DNA of 64,000 nucleotides from Euschistus heros. Taxonomy: Eukaryota > Arthropoda > Insecta > Hemiptera > Pentatomidae. Below the pieces are notes generated by a model. The model worked only from the letters and a program-made list of their open reading frames with translations, was not told where the DNA came from and did not search any database. The DNA lies in NCBI GenBank assembly GCA_003667255.2, contig RCWM02000093.1, forward strand, positions 1,755,501 to 1,819,500. Reading direction: 5' to 3'. A program made the translations under genes and the position numbers. Positions 24,299 to 35,345 of the stretch are shown piece after piece (the first letter of the stretch is position 1; every line of letters begins with the position of its first letter).

Positions 24299-24660
24299 TC
24301 CTCTTTTTTGAATTCGGTTGAAAATACATGAATAATTGAAGATTTAATTAAAATTATATAACAATTACGTTGTATATTTTTTAAACTAATGTATATCAAC
24401 GTTTATAATGATCATATTGTTATTTAAACAAATGGAAATAAATATAAATTCAATAGAAAAAATGGAGACGAATTTTTTATCAACTGCGTTGAAGTCTGAT
24501 GCAATCGATACCTACCTTTTCTAGCCATTTCCCTCATCGTCTAAACTTCACTCGTCGAATATTCACTTTTTTGAAGTGACTCTCTTTCGCTCACCGACTT
24601 CATCTGTCCAAAAAAACTTTTTCTTTATAAAGTTATTCTTTTATATTCCTTTAGGTCTAA

Positions 24661-25749
24661 AGGTGTGGTTCCGCATGGAGCAGCCAGCTGCAGCAGCTGC
24701 GTCTGCCAGACGCAGCGTCTGAAAGCTGAGCACTGCTTCAGTCGGTTTTAATAGAAGTGTTGCAAGAGGGAGCAGCTGCGGCTGCAGCCAGAAATTTGAG
24801 AAGCTGGCTGCTGCGTTCGGACTGCTCTAGGGACCAGTCCAGACGCACTCCTTCGCGTCTGTAGTATGCTAACCCACATCACCAAAGTTTCTTGTACCAT
24901 TTTAGACTTTTTTTTTTAATGTCATACCGATCTATATGGTATTTTTGAAAAACAATGCTTAAAATACCTTCAGAATACAATTTTAGGGTTTTGGTGTATT
25001 TAATATACATTTATAAATAATTGGAAAAAACCTCAGGTTGAAATACCACAATTTATATATATATACATATATATACACACACAAATTTATAAATATATAT
25101 ATAAATTGTGGTATTTCAACCTGAAGTTTCATCCAATTATTTATAAATGTGAAAATTGTGTTCTGGAATGTATTTTAAGCATTGTTTTTCAAAAATACCA
25201 TATAAAAAAGTCTAAAATGGTACAAGAAACTTTGGAACCAATATATATGTATATATATATATATATATAAATTTTCCCCTTGATGATTTCACAAAATATA
25301 GAAAGACAGTATATAAAAAAAGACAAAAGAAAATAAAGAAAAGTCGCTGGAACCGTAATTTTACTATTTTTTCAGACGATGTCTAAAGTTCCAGTATTTT
25401 ACAGTAAATATTTTATTGACAACCCTATTTTCGTTAAATAATTTTCATTATGTAAGATAATAAATGTGTAAGTTATCAATAATCTTACATGATAAAATTA
25501 AAATTTTAATTAATTTAAATTAAAATTTTATTCACAGTAAAAAACTTAAACTTTATACATCGTCTGAAAAAATAATAAAATTGTGGTTCCAGCACGTTTT
25601 CTTAACTCTCTTTCTATATTTTGTGAAATAATCACCAGAAAACGAACTGATGAACTTCCAGCTGCCGCGTTTGGAAGCTACATGCGGAACCACCCTGAAC
25701 GCTGCAGCTGCAGCTGCTGCGGCTGGCTGCTCCATGCGGAACCACACCT
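24661..25749. mobile_element. 1.09-kb nested foldback element with TAA target duplication
   Basis: The ends are a perfect inverted repeat of at least 28 bp starting AGGTGTGGTTCCGCATGG, then continuing imperfectly through GCAGCTG-rich sequence. TAA flanks both ends (24658-24660 and 25750-25752). Inside are two further nested palindromes: about 24885-25077 with 25101-25235, and about 25285-25415 with 25530-25640. A 3-bp TAA duplication is typical of PIF/Harbinger elements, but the terminus is not one I recognise, so the superfamily is tentative. No transposase is seen. Confidence 0.65.
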
Positions 25750-26794
25750 TAATATAGTCCTCTTCATGCAGCTTCCATCTTTCGAAACTCAGTCCAACCT
25801 ACTATCAATAAATTATCCAGACATCAAAACAGAACACTGATGTCTCAACCAAGAAAGTTCCTTTGGCGCATTGACTGACTGATTTCGTATTGCAGTATAA
25901 TTTGAAAACCCTGCTCAGTACGTTGTCTCGTAAAATTTTACATCATGATTCCTAACGTTCATTTTTCTTCTTTGAACTCTCCCTCAAAGCCAACTGGCAT
26001 GGAAGGACAAATTTCCGTATTAAAACTCTCTTTTGATTTCTGTTTATTTATTTGATTTTTCTTTTCTGTTATGTTATTTATTCCCATTGTATTCATTTTT
26101 CTGCATTATTAGACTCTTATTCTCAGTGTAAAATCACTACTGAATTTCGTTCCTTAATATTCAGTACTATTATTTTACTAACCGTAGTTGCTGCCTAAAT
26201 TCCAAAAAAAATTGAATGGTATTTTTTGTACCATTTTACTACCGAGTGATCAAAAGTCGGTGGAAAAAGATTTTTAATTTTCATAATTTAATCACACATC
26301 ATCTCTCTTGTATTGAATAAGGAAATTTAAGCTTCTCTACTGCTACTTAACGGGAGAATAATAAAAAGAGAATTATATTCCTGTTTGCTGTGACTGAATC
26401 AAATTAATGAATGAATGAGTATTTTTGCTCATCACTGATCACTTGTAGCTCATATTAGCTGAAGTGCGTTTAATTTTGTAGCATTTGTAAGTATTTTAAA
26501 TATTTAATGTAAATCAATTATGCAGCCTCAAAAGGATTTTTTTAGTAAATCTTGTTAAGCTGAAAAGTTGCTGGAAGTATTTAAGAGTCGGTTCCATTCT
26601 ATTAAACTTTAATATAAGCTTTCTCCATAATAATGAGTGATTAGTTTCTATTTAGTGATTCAAACTGATTACAAATAGAGCATTTCTTGTTCAAACGGAC
26701 ATCCCCTTATGTAACAATGCTAACGACTTACATACATCAGAATAACTAATCTGCAGTCAGCGATTAAATAACAACCATGTCCTCTGTTGACCAT
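25750..26794. other. Intergenic, upstream of the first VPVP-repeat gene
   Basis: No gene recognised. It includes copy 2 of the dispersed ACCGAGTGATCAAAAG repeat (26232-26310). The final 100 bases before 26795 are presumably proximal promoter. Confidence 0.35.
26232..26310. repeat. Dispersed repeat, copy 2
   Basis: See the copy at 21020. Same orientation; the shared core is ACTACCGAGTGATCAAAAGT. Confidence 0.7.
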
Positions 26795-26829
26795 TATATA
26801 TAAGATCCCCTCTAACCATATTGTCCAGT
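26795..26829 (+). promoter_or_regulatory. Core promoter of VPVP-repeat gene 1
   Basis: TATATATAAG occupies 26795-26804. The initiator-like TCCAGT has its A at 26827, 30 bases after the start of TATATAAG (26797). The start codon at 26853 is 26 bases after that A. The same geometry recurs at the paralogue on the minus strand near 40451-40482. Confidence 0.7.
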
Positions 26830-26852
26830 ATCCATCCACCATCTAAACTAAC

Positions 26853-27578
26853 ATGTACATACCAAGAAAACTTCACCTCATACTTCTCGTTACATCAGGA
26901 TGTCTAGGATTTGAACATTTCGAACACCATCCGATAAAAACACAGATTATCACTAAGGAGGAAATTGTGCCGTACCCTATCAAAGTGGAAAAGCATGTTC
27001 CTGTGCCAATCAAAGTACCTGTCGACAGACCAGTTCCATTTCACGTACCCAAGCCTTATCCAGTGCACATAGAGAAGAAGGTACCTGTTCCCGTGAAGGT
27101 CGAGGTGCCTCATCCGTATCCAGTGTACAAGGAAGTCAAAGTGCCAGTGGAAGTGAAAGTTGAGAAGCCAGTACCCTATCACGTGCCAAAGCCTTTTCCA
27201 GTCTATGTCGAAAAAAAGGTACCTTATCCAGTCGAAAAGGAGGTGCCGTATCCAGTAAAGGAAGTTGTCGAGGTCCCAAAACCATACAAAGTACCCTACT
27301 TCATCGAAAAGAAGGTGCCTTATGTAGTCGAAAAGAAGGTTCCTGTGAAGGTTGCAGTACACATAGAGAAGCCTTACCCCGTTGAGGTTCCTAAGCCGTA
27401 CCCTGTTACTGTTGAAAAGAAAGTACCATACTTCGTGGAGAAGAAGGTACCTTATGAAGTAAAAGTACCTGAGTTTGTCAAAGTCCCTGTACCCGTACAT
27501 GAACACAGCAGCCAGGATGATTGGAAAACTTCTAGCTATGGAGGAGTGGAAAATTCAGAACATTTTCACCATTTCTGA
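26853..27578 (+). CDS. Secreted Val/Pro/Lys-repeat structural protein, paralogue 1
   Basis: A single-exon gene encodes 241 residues. Residues 1-19 form a signal peptide (MYIPRKLHLILLVTSGCLG). A short His-rich junction (FEHFEHHP) and ITKEE follow. Residues about 38-215 are built from short repeats of the type VEKKVPYPVEK and PYPVxVPKPYPV. The tail is Ser/His-rich and ends SEHFHHF. The mature chain has no cysteine. Such VPVPVKV/KPYPV proteins occur in arthropod cuticles (the Drosophila Vajk proteins look similar) and are often mislabelled as zinc finger 512B because of the repeat. A role in extracellular matrix or cuticle is inferred; there is no catalytic domain. Alternating basic and acidic residues suggest charge-paired packing. 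Only ATG 26853 is followed directly by a signal peptide. Confidence 0.85.
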   Translation: MYIPRKLHLILLVTSGCLGFEHFEHHPIKTQIITKEEIVPYPIKVEKHVPVPIKVPVDRPVPFHVPKPYPVHIEKKVPVPVKVEVPHPYPVYKEVKVPVEVKVEKPVPYHVPKPFPVYVEKKVPYPVEKEVPYPVKEVVEVPKPYKVPYFIEKKVPYVVEKKVPVKVAVHIEKPYPVEVPKPYPVTVEKKVPYFVEKKVPYEVKVPEFVKVPVPVHEHSSQDDWKTSSYGGVENSEHFHHF

Positions 27579-27663
27579 CCATCCAACTCCTTGCACCGCT
27601 AGTTCACTTCTCTAGAAGAAATGTATATACTTAGCGGTTTATTTGTTATTATGTATCACTAAG

Positions 27664-27669
27664 AATAAA
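27664..27669 (+). other. Polyadenylation signal of VPVP-repeat gene 1
   Basis: AATAAA lies 85 bases past the TGA stop, giving a short 3' UTR. Confidence 0.7.
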
Positions 27670-28335
27670 TTATTTGAATTATAGTTTCATTTTTTTCCCC
27701 TCATAATATCAGTTAAATAAAAATATTTATTTGCTGGCATTAGCAAGCATGAATATTTCTTTTATGACCTTATGTGATAAGTAGTTAGAATGTTCAACAC
27801 AACCAATGTAATTTTTTAGAATTTATTATTGTCATATTCTATTGTACATATTTTGATTACTTTATAACTATTACAAAATTATAAGACATAATTATATAAT
27901 GCAAAAAAAAAACCAGTATGTTTAATTAAATTAAATAGAAAAAGCCACATTTTTACAAATAAAATAAAATTTGTTTCAGATAGTATGAATTTATAGAGTA
28001 AAATTAAAATTCATTCAAAGTTAAACTTACTTTGATGTATAAAATATGAGAATATTTCATTATCATCTCCATTTATACAATCTAAATATAATTATGATTC
28101 GATAAAATAAATAGCGTAAGTTCTATTGGTTAGAATAGAAAACTACTTTTAATTAATTATATTTCAATGCTATATGAGAAAAAATAATATTTGTTTATTC
28201 ACTTAGCAACCACTTTTATTCAAAAAATAAAAAAGAAATGAATTAAATATAAATGCAATTGTTGGAATCATTACTGATTCTTGAATTTAAAAGATTTTCA
28301 TTATGAACCAATGAATTACAATCACCAAAGTTAAA
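27670..28335. other. A+T-rich intergenic sequence
   Basis: Nothing recognised beyond A/T-rich simple sequence. Confidence 0.4.
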
Positions 28336-28527
28336 ATTGTATCGTCGGCAGAGCTCTTTCCCCACAATGTTCAGGTGCAAGGACTAACTTCAGTCGATAT
28401 AGATCTTGCAGATATGGTGAAGAAGAAAGATCTTCAAATGCCAAAATGTAAAACAAGACCATATCCTGTAATTTTTGGAAGCATAGCATTCTTATCGCGG
28501 GTTATGCACTGTGCACTGGATCCCTGA
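28336..28527 (+). repeat. Coding-like dispersed repeat, copy 2
   Basis: It is open on + as a run of about 60 codons (SSAELFPHNVQVQGLTSVD onward) ending at TGA near 28527. It shares the DIDLxxMxKKxDLQMPK block with the copy at 8910-9120. The protein family is not recognised; it is probably a transposon-encoded fragment. Confidence 0.4.
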
Positions 28528-28562
28528 GAAGTGTGAAATAGAAGAAAAAAAAAATCGACATT

Positions 28563-29354
28563 GAACAAACGCAACGAATGAAACAAATATACATAATTTG
28601 ACAAGCTCTAACTCAGTGTAGTTTGAATCGAAAATTTTATGGCATTCTACCAATCAGAAATTTAGAGGGAAATATTTTTTTTACTGATATAGCTACATTA
28701 ATTTGAATGGAAAAAGACACGTGTAAAACCATATTTTTAAGTTTAGTGGCTTTTTTGAACACTACTCTGGCTCAGTTGGTGTTAATTTTTTGACGACATC
28801 CTACTCGTCGAAAATTTAATGAAAAATACTTTTCGGTATATAACATTTGTCGCTAGTTCCTACTATTGAATGAAAAAAGTCATGTTTTAAACCACTGTTT
28901 TTTTCTCACCTTCGTTTATGTCGAATAATCTTTAATTATTAATTTAATTCTAAATTATATAGGTAAGCAGTAAAAAAAGTAAAAAACATAAGGGTCAGAC
29001 AGTCAGCAGGATTAAAACTAATGTGATCTTACTAATTTCTCCTTTTTTATTCCTTTATTATTCCTCTTTATGGTGCTCTACAAAACTGTACTATCTATGA
29101 AAGTCCGTCTGTATTTTATTTAAGACAAAACTATGAATATTAAACGTTAAGGCAATGAGTGTGATTCACTATGGATGGATAGTGTCTTCTTTCCTGTTAA
29201 ACAAGACTAAGGAATTTATAAATGAATGCCTACACCTTATTCTTTGAAGTTCAGGTTGCCAAATTAGATTAGGAACGCTGAGGTCTGGAGAACTGGCCTA
29301 AGAGAAAAATTGGACAAAACTGGGTATTTAATGCGCTATTGGACTGGTCAAACG
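28563..29354. mobile_element. Unclassified 0.79-kb repeat, copy 1
   Basis: This 792-bp segment recurs at 33766-34555 in the same orientation with only scattered substitutions, roughly 98 percent identity by eye. In both copies the shared sequence starts GAACAAACGCAACGAA and ends GGACTGGTCAAACG, so CAAACG occurs at both borders. No terminal inverted repeat and no coding sequence was found. The high identity implies recent movement. Confidence 0.65.
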
Positions 29355-29589
29355 CTTGCCACGTAAGAAGAGGAGAGAGTCTCAAACGACCAGAGGTTGA
29401 CAACCTCAAAATAAAAATACTTCATAATTACTGATATAAAATTATTTTTTCCTATTTTGTCATACTTGCACTATCATTTCAAGAAAAAAAAAACTATATT
29501 TTTATTTATTTATATATTTCTATTATTCTATGTATGTTTGCAATAAATTATACAGTGTGATAAAAAAATGAAAACATCAAACTGTATAT

Positions 29590-30050
29590 CTGCTGGCTAA
29601 TTTATGCTGCATTTTTGGTTGAATAATGGGCATACTATTCAGTGGGCTTTTTGCTAATGCATCCGCCATACAAGAAGCTCCTTGTTCCTGACGAACGAAG
29701 ACAAACGACGGCCAATGGACAATCGAAATAAGGTCTAGATAGAGAGCAGCAGCGGTCAGATGCCAACGAGAGATACCCGATGGGTAAGCTGCTACCTCCA
29801 GATGATGAATGACGTCGGAATGACGGCCCTCCCGTTGAGCCGGAGTACGATCCGTCAGTCTATTAAGATGGATTGTTTTCCAATGACAGCTCCTGTCCAT
29901 CCACAGGCAAATGAGCCCGTTCGAAAATAGATCAAGACTCCCTTGGCTGGTTTATTAGGTGGCCTTTGTATAAGGGCTCTTTTCCCGGGGCTGGCTGAGG
30001 AACTGTTTTTTGATAAAATGGCCCGTGTCCCTAGTCGCTAGTAGCAGAGA
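29590..30050. promoter_or_regulatory. GC-richer island, candidate regulatory element
   Basis: About 460 bases are markedly richer in G+C than both flanks. They contain TGACGTCGG, GGTTTATTAGG, CCTTTGTATAAGG, CCAATGGACAAT and GCTAATGC. A 107-codon minus-strand frame (29577-29900) crosses it but shows no domain, signal peptide or conserved motif. I favour a non-coding regulatory element over an exon. Confidence 0.3.
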
Positions 30051-30189
30051 AATATTTTAAAGTAATCTGTTGTTTACCGTATAATTCTAGCATGAAAAAA
30101 CTAGATTAATTTATCAGCTAAATAAATTCAATCCAATAATTTATGTTTAAAATCCTATTTTAACAATAACACGTTAAATAATATGATAT

Positions 30190-30370
30190 CCCACATGCCG
30201 CTGATTTGACAAAAACGAACCGGGTACCCTTTCGTATTAATCGAAGTACATACCAAAATCCAATAGTTTCTCAACTTGCTCTCCGATTTATCCCTGTTAT
30301 TCCTTCTCAACATTTGAATTGGAGCCATCTCCAATCCAGGGGGTCCATACCCGTCATCTTCTTCTAAGTG
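30190..30370. promoter_or_regulatory. Small GC-richer island
   Basis: It includes ATTAATCGAAG, CCGATTTATCCC and GAATTGGAGCCATCTCCAATCC. No coding signal. Possibly part of the same regulatory cluster as 29590-30050. Confidence 0.25.
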
Positions 30371-30997
30371 GAACTTTCATTAATGATATTAAACGATTGT
30401 AAAGAATTATTTTATAAATTTTGTCATAAATTGAAATAAACATTTCTTTTCTAGAGTCATAGAGAAATTAGGAACACCTATTTGTCTCGTTATATTATTC
30501 CAATTATCATTTTTTTTTTTTTTTAATTATCCTATAAATTTTCATCGAATTGTTATTGATGAGACTCATTATAAAATATGTATTTAAGAAAATCGTACTT
30601 TTCTAACTTGCATTAATCTTGAGTCAAAAATAATATTCTTTCCATGGTATTCTCCTTTAACCTTAGGTCTACAACGTGAAATGCAAGGACATGCAATACG
30701 ACGTTGGTTCTTTTTGACCCAACTCTCTTTTCAATTGTTTTGATCATTTTTAACATTTTGGGAAACAATTAATGATCTTTCGTTTCATAAAAAAATTAAT
30801 TTATTATAATTATATATGTTATAAAAAAAAAATTTCTTAAAATAAACATAAAAAAGTTAATTATATATTATCCTAAAATCAGTCTTATGAAAAAAAAAAA
30901 TACTTTTAGCCTTTTTCATATTTTCTTCTCTAAAGGGAAATCAAGTATAGTATGAATTAAAATAATTATGGTATTTAACTCTGGCAATAGAAAATAG

Positions 30998-31071
<74 letters not shown>

Positions 31072-32307
31072 GATTAAGTTACTATAGAGCTTTGTTTCAA
31101 TCATTTTTCAATAATTTGGAGGATCATTTGTAATCTAATATCTAATCTAAAAAACCGTCTACACATTTAACCTTCCTTCTACAACGTACGGGTCAAATTG
31201 ACCCGGATATGAGAAAAACGGGTCTGCTTTAAAGTATAGGGGTGAGAGAGGGTTGAGACCTTGAGTAGCTTTTCATCCAGCATCTGTGCAGTGTGTGGAC
31301 ACCGTCTGACAAGAGTTCCAAAGTTCCAAATATATATATATTATATATATATATAGGAAAAGCATAATTAATTACAGCTATACTCCAGGTAAAATTTAAC
31401 ATCACAAAGTTTCTATCCAATTCTAAAATATTATTTTCATTCTCTAAAAAACTTCCTATGTATGAAAGGTCCTTTGAAATAGCTAAAAACCCGAAGGCTA
31501 TAACAGTACACAGCAAAAATTGACGCTGCGTCATTCCAAGCGACCTTGGTCATCGCCTGCAAGGATAGCGACCTTATCTTGCCCCTAGAGTTTAATGCCT
31601 CCTAACTCCAACAGGATTTATCTATTTTTAGAATATAGCTTCTTTTTTTTCATCGTTCAAAAATATTTGCTCTTTTGTTACTACTGATTATTCTCTTGAG
31701 TTTTACACCCTCGTATTACAATTACGTCAGAGCAGAAGGAGCTGTATCTAAGAAGTACCATCAACTTCAAAAAAAAATATATACAATTTTTTTATTAATA
31801 TATGTATTCACTAAATTGTAGTTCTTCTGATTTCATGATGAACGACTAATTTTTTTTTAATTTAGTAAGTTTACTTCAATCATTTATTTACTTTGCAAAT
31901 ATAAATAGTTCACTGCTGAGTTTTGTGTTTTCTCATTCATTGTTTTGTTTTATATGGCAGAATTATTAGAAATTTAAAATTGTTCTCGAACAGTAAATGT
32001 TAATTTTTGTAACTAACCTAATTTTTGTTTTAATGTTCTCCTACATTATAATAGATGTTCAAAGGTAATATTACAGCATTAGCTGGATTGAAAATAAAAA
32101 TAAGTTAAAAATAAAAATAGTTTTCATTTTCATTATTATCCCTGCAGGCTACACCTTCGATTTTCCCTTTTGTAGTAACACAATACCTCTTTCTGGCGTA
32201 TATAATAAAATGCATGATGTCTGAGGTCCTCATTTCCATGTAAATGCCAATAAAAGCATTAGTAATTCTCATTTTTAAAAGTAAGTACATATGAAATAAA
32301 ATAAAAA

Positions 32308-32309
<2 letters not shown>
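30371..32309. other. A+T-rich intergenic sequence
   Basis: No gene recognised. It contains (TA)n at 31000-31068 and a shorter TA run near 31329-31354. A small GC patch with the words ACGTACGGGTCAAATTGACC lies near 31185-31204. Confidence 0.35.
31000..31068. repeat. (TA)n microsatellite
   Basis: About 34 uninterrupted TA units. It produces a spurious Tyr/Ile-rich reading frame. Confidence 0.95.

Positions 32310-32361
<52 letters not shown>
32310..32361. repeat. (TA)n microsatellite
   Basis: TA run directly upstream of Penelope-like copy 2. Confidence 0.95.
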
Positions 32362-32365
<4 letters not shown>

Positions 32366-32379
32366 ATATGTATATGTTT

Positions 32380-32644
32380 AGTAAGGTTCTTGAGGTTCAG
32401 TCATAAAATAAAAAAAACAACTATTTTGGCGACGTTTCGAGACTATATTGTTCTCATAATCATGCCAATGATTCAGTTGTGTATTAGAATTGTTAGTCTA
32501 TTCATATAAACCAGTAACATTGGCATGATTATGAGAACAATATAGTCTCGAAACTTCGCCAAAATAGTTGTTTTTTTATTTTATGACTGAACCTCAAGAA
32601 CCTTACTAAACATTTAATAGTAACAGTCAAGAAATTTATCCATA

Positions 32645-32645
<1 letters not shown>
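32380..32645. mobile_element. Palindromic Penelope-like element fragment, copy 2
   Basis: The arms run from AGTAAGGTTCTTGAGGTTCA through CGACGTTTCGAGACTATATTG and back. The spacer between the innermost ATGCCAATG and CATTGGCAT is about 50 bases. The 3' tail (ATTTAATAGTAACAGTCAAG) is shared with copy 1 and is followed by (TA)n. The right arm contains ATGAGAACAATATAGTCTC then GAAAC, which resembles a degenerate hammerhead stem II and core. Confidence 0.55.

Positions 32646-32649
<4 letters not shown>

Positions 32650-32735
<86 letters not shown>
32650..32735. repeat. Compound (TA)n(GA)n microsatellite
   Basis: TA units to 32700, then about 17 GA units to 32735. Confidence 0.95.
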
Positions 32736-32741
<6 letters not shown>

Positions 32742-32795
32742 ACTTGGGTTCGAATCCCAACCGGGGTCAAATCTTTTCTCTTCAAAAAATAAAAA
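32736..32795 (+). mobile_element. tRNA-derived SINE fragment (T-arm/box B)
   Basis: TTGGGTTCGAATCCCAA is a perfect tRNA T-stem and loop with the pol III box B sequence GGTTCGAATCC. CCGGGGTCAAAT follows, also seen after the box B at 37998. There is no acceptor or D arm upstream, only GA repeats. It is therefore a 5'-truncated SINE or tRNA-like relic, not a tRNA gene. Confidence 0.5.
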
Positions 32796-32833
32796 ATATA
32801 TTTAAAAAATATTTAATAATCAAGAATCATTTC

Positions 32834-32835
<2 letters not shown>

Positions 32836-32898
<63 letters not shown>
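32836..32898. repeat. (TA)n microsatellite
   Basis: About 31 TA units. Confidence 0.95.
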
Positions 32899-32901
<3 letters not shown>

Positions 32902-33332
32902 AAAAATAAGTTTAACATATCAAGGAAGTTTCTAATGAATAATTATATTATCATTATTTATTTTAAATCAAAATTAGAAAATATGGAATAAAGTTAAGAA
33001 CGCATACTAGTTACAGCAAAAGATAAACAATAATTTCAATAAGCGTATGAATTTAATTTTTTCACCCTAAAACCTACCTTCCATTTTGTATACAATAATA
33101 TTAAATGGAGTTTTGCAACTTCATGAATTGGTTTAGATTTTCAAACAGTAAATAAAACCTTTCCCTACTATTGATTTTTTCTTCGTTCAGCTATTTTCTT
33201 AGATCCCTCGTTCTCAATTGACAGGATTAATTTTCTTTAATTAGATCATAAGGAATATTAAACAGTTGATAGAAACACAACAAATCACAACTAAAACTTT
33301 GTTTCAGCAACAGTTAAATATTCCTTAAGATA

Positions 33333-34757
33333 ATTTTTTAATTATTGAAATTTACAACTGTACAAAATTTATACATCAAGTAAATGTGCTGTTAACTATT
33401 ACAAATAACGTGACAAAACATGAAAAGTACTACCCATCAGTAGCACTTTAATAAAAATTCTATACCCCAGAAGGTCTCTGGGCCATCTTCTTTTCAGACG
33501 CCTCTGAGGATTGTCAGGAATGGTGTGGGAAGCAAGTTGAAAAATTAGGGGATCTGAGTGGTTATGGAGCTTACTAGAAAGGATAGATATCTGGTTTGGG
33601 CTAAATCTGCAACATTTGGATAAGTTTATTGGTGACAAAGTAAGGTGCATTGAGGATTTTTCGAAGGATTTTGGACTGTAAGGATTGGATCCGAGATGAA
33701 TTAGATGGTTTAGTGGAGGCCCAAAGCTCAACTCCTTAAATCAAGATAGGTCTAATCACAGTCATGAACAAACGCAACGAACGTAATTTACATAATTTGA
33801 CAAGCTCTAACTCAGTGTCGTTTGGATCGAAAATTTTATGGCATTCTACCAATCAGAAATTTAGAGGAAAATATTTTTTTTACTGATATAGCTACATTAG
33901 TTTGAATGGAAAAAGACACGTGTAAGACCATATTTTTAAGTTTAGTGGCTTTTTTGAACACTAATCTGGCTCAGTTGGTGTTAATTTTTTGACGACATCC
34001 TACTCGTCGAAAATTTAATGAAAAATACTTTTCGGTATGTAACATTTGTCGCTAGTTCCTACTATTGAATGAAAAAAGTCATGTTTTAAACCACTGTTTT
34101 TTTTCTCACCTTCGTTTATGTCGAATAATCTTTAATTATTAATTTAATTCTAAATTATATAGGTAAGCAGAAAAAAAAAGTAAAAAACATAAGGGTCAGA
34201 CAGTCAGCAGGATTAAAACTAATGTGATCTTACTAATTTCTCCTTTTTTATTCCTTTAATATTCCTCTTTATGATGCTCTAAAAAACTGTGCTATCTATG
34301 AAAGTCCGTCTGTATTTTATTTAAGACAAAGCTATGAATATTAAACGTTAAGGCAATGAGTGTGATTCACTATGGATGGATAGTGTCTTCTTTCCTGTTA
34401 AACAAGACTAAGGAATTTATAAATGAATGCCTACACCTTATTCTTTGAAGTTCAGGTTGTCAAATTAGATTAGGAACGCTGAGGTCTGGAGAACTGGCCT
34501 AAGAGAAAAATTAGACAAAACTGGGTATTTAATGCGCCATTGGACTGGTCAAACGGTTTACAACGAAGGGTAAAGGTTATTTGGTGGGGTTTATTTTCAT
34601 TTATTTTGAATCTCCATTTTTGACACAATTCTTGAAGGGTTAGGATATGGGATTGGCGTGTTTGGGAGGCAATGAAGGGATCATTGTTTACTGATAAAAC
34701 ACATGTGTCATCAGCGTAAGTGGTGAGGAAATTGGTAGGATGAGTTGGGATGTCAGA
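33333..34757 (-). mobile_element. Jockey-type LINE fragment interrupted by another repeat
   Basis: The portion 33333-33765 matches the 3' end of the LINE at 50.3 kb: the tail TTGAAATTTACAACTGTA, then the C-terminal peptide with RRLKRRWPRDLL. The portion 34556-34757 matches its reverse transcriptase around the YADD box (SDIPTHP, YADDTCVLSVNNDP, then the helix before ITFTL). Between them sits the 0.79-kb repeat (33766-34555), and about 210 bases of LINE sequence present in the other copy are missing at that junction. Stops and frameshifts make it non-functional. Confidence 0.75.
33766..34555. mobile_element. Unclassified 0.79-kb repeat, copy 2, inside a LINE
   Basis: 790 bp, about 98 percent identical by eye to 28563-29354, lying between two pieces of one LINE copy. 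The borders are again GAACAAACG and GGTCAAACG. Its position shows it arrived after the LINE and that its insertion coincided with, or followed, a deletion of about 210 bases. Confidence 0.7.
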
Positions 34758-34829
34758 CTTACTTTGGTTAAAATATCTTGAATTTGGTGGGTGGTTTTGT
34801 AAATCGCGGATAGTCATTAACTTTCTAGA

Positions 34830-35139
34830 ACACCTCTACGCCTTTATTTACAGGGTTATAAAAGGTGTAATGATTTATTTTATTTTTTTAATTATTCTTG
34901 TTAATAGGTATGTTAATACAATCATAATATGTTAATCCTGGATTCAAACATTTTTAGTTCGAAATGTATTTAAAAGTGGAATCTTACAATGCGTGAAATG
35001 AACTAAGTTTTGAAGGAACATGAAATAAATGAAATTGCAAACATTTTTACTGCAATATTTCGTTAGGGTCTATATTTCATTTGTTCTGATTTCCTACTGA
35101 ACAGTTTGGATTAATTGGAGTCATGTGTTCAATTTAAAA
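34830..35139. other. A+T-rich intergenic sequence
   Basis: Nothing recognised. Confidence 0.4.
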
Positions 35140-35345
35140 TATTCATACGACATCAGGCTTCATTGTTTAGTAAATTGAGACATAACCCAAGCTCCATAGC
35201 GTGGACTACTCTCAAGAACATTGTAACCACCCCAGGCCGATGTTACGAAGGGCAGCAGGTCCTCGAGTTGCCATCTGCTCCGAGAGGGATTATTGTCGGC
35301 ACTCTCGAGTAGGTCTGCCTGGCACTCGAGTGCACTCGCCTCTTG
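35140..35345. promoter_or_regulatory. GC-richer island
   Basis: About 200 bases with repeated CTCGAG words: CCTCGAGTTG, CTCTCGAGTAG, CACTCGAGTGCACTCG. A 65-codon frame crosses it but is unremarkable. Candidate regulatory element. Confidence 0.25.

Noticed and set aside
26853..27578. Zinc finger 512B annotation for the VPVP-repeat gene
   Set aside because: There are no Cys/His zinc finger motifs. The resemblance is only to a Val/Pro/Lys repeat, and the protein has a signal peptide.
29577..29900. 107-codon minus frame in a GC island considered as an exon
   Set aside because: No recognisable motif, no clear splice sites at its limits, and amino acid order appears random. Kept as a non-coding island.
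30916..31104. Tyr/Ile-repeat frames at 30916-31104, 32744-32935 and 43275-43457
   Set aside because: Translations of (TA)n microsatellites.
32740..32790. Possible tRNA gene at the GGTTCGAATCC box
   Set aside because: Only the T arm is present. No D arm, anticodon arm or acceptor stem can be formed because GA repeats lie immediately upstream.
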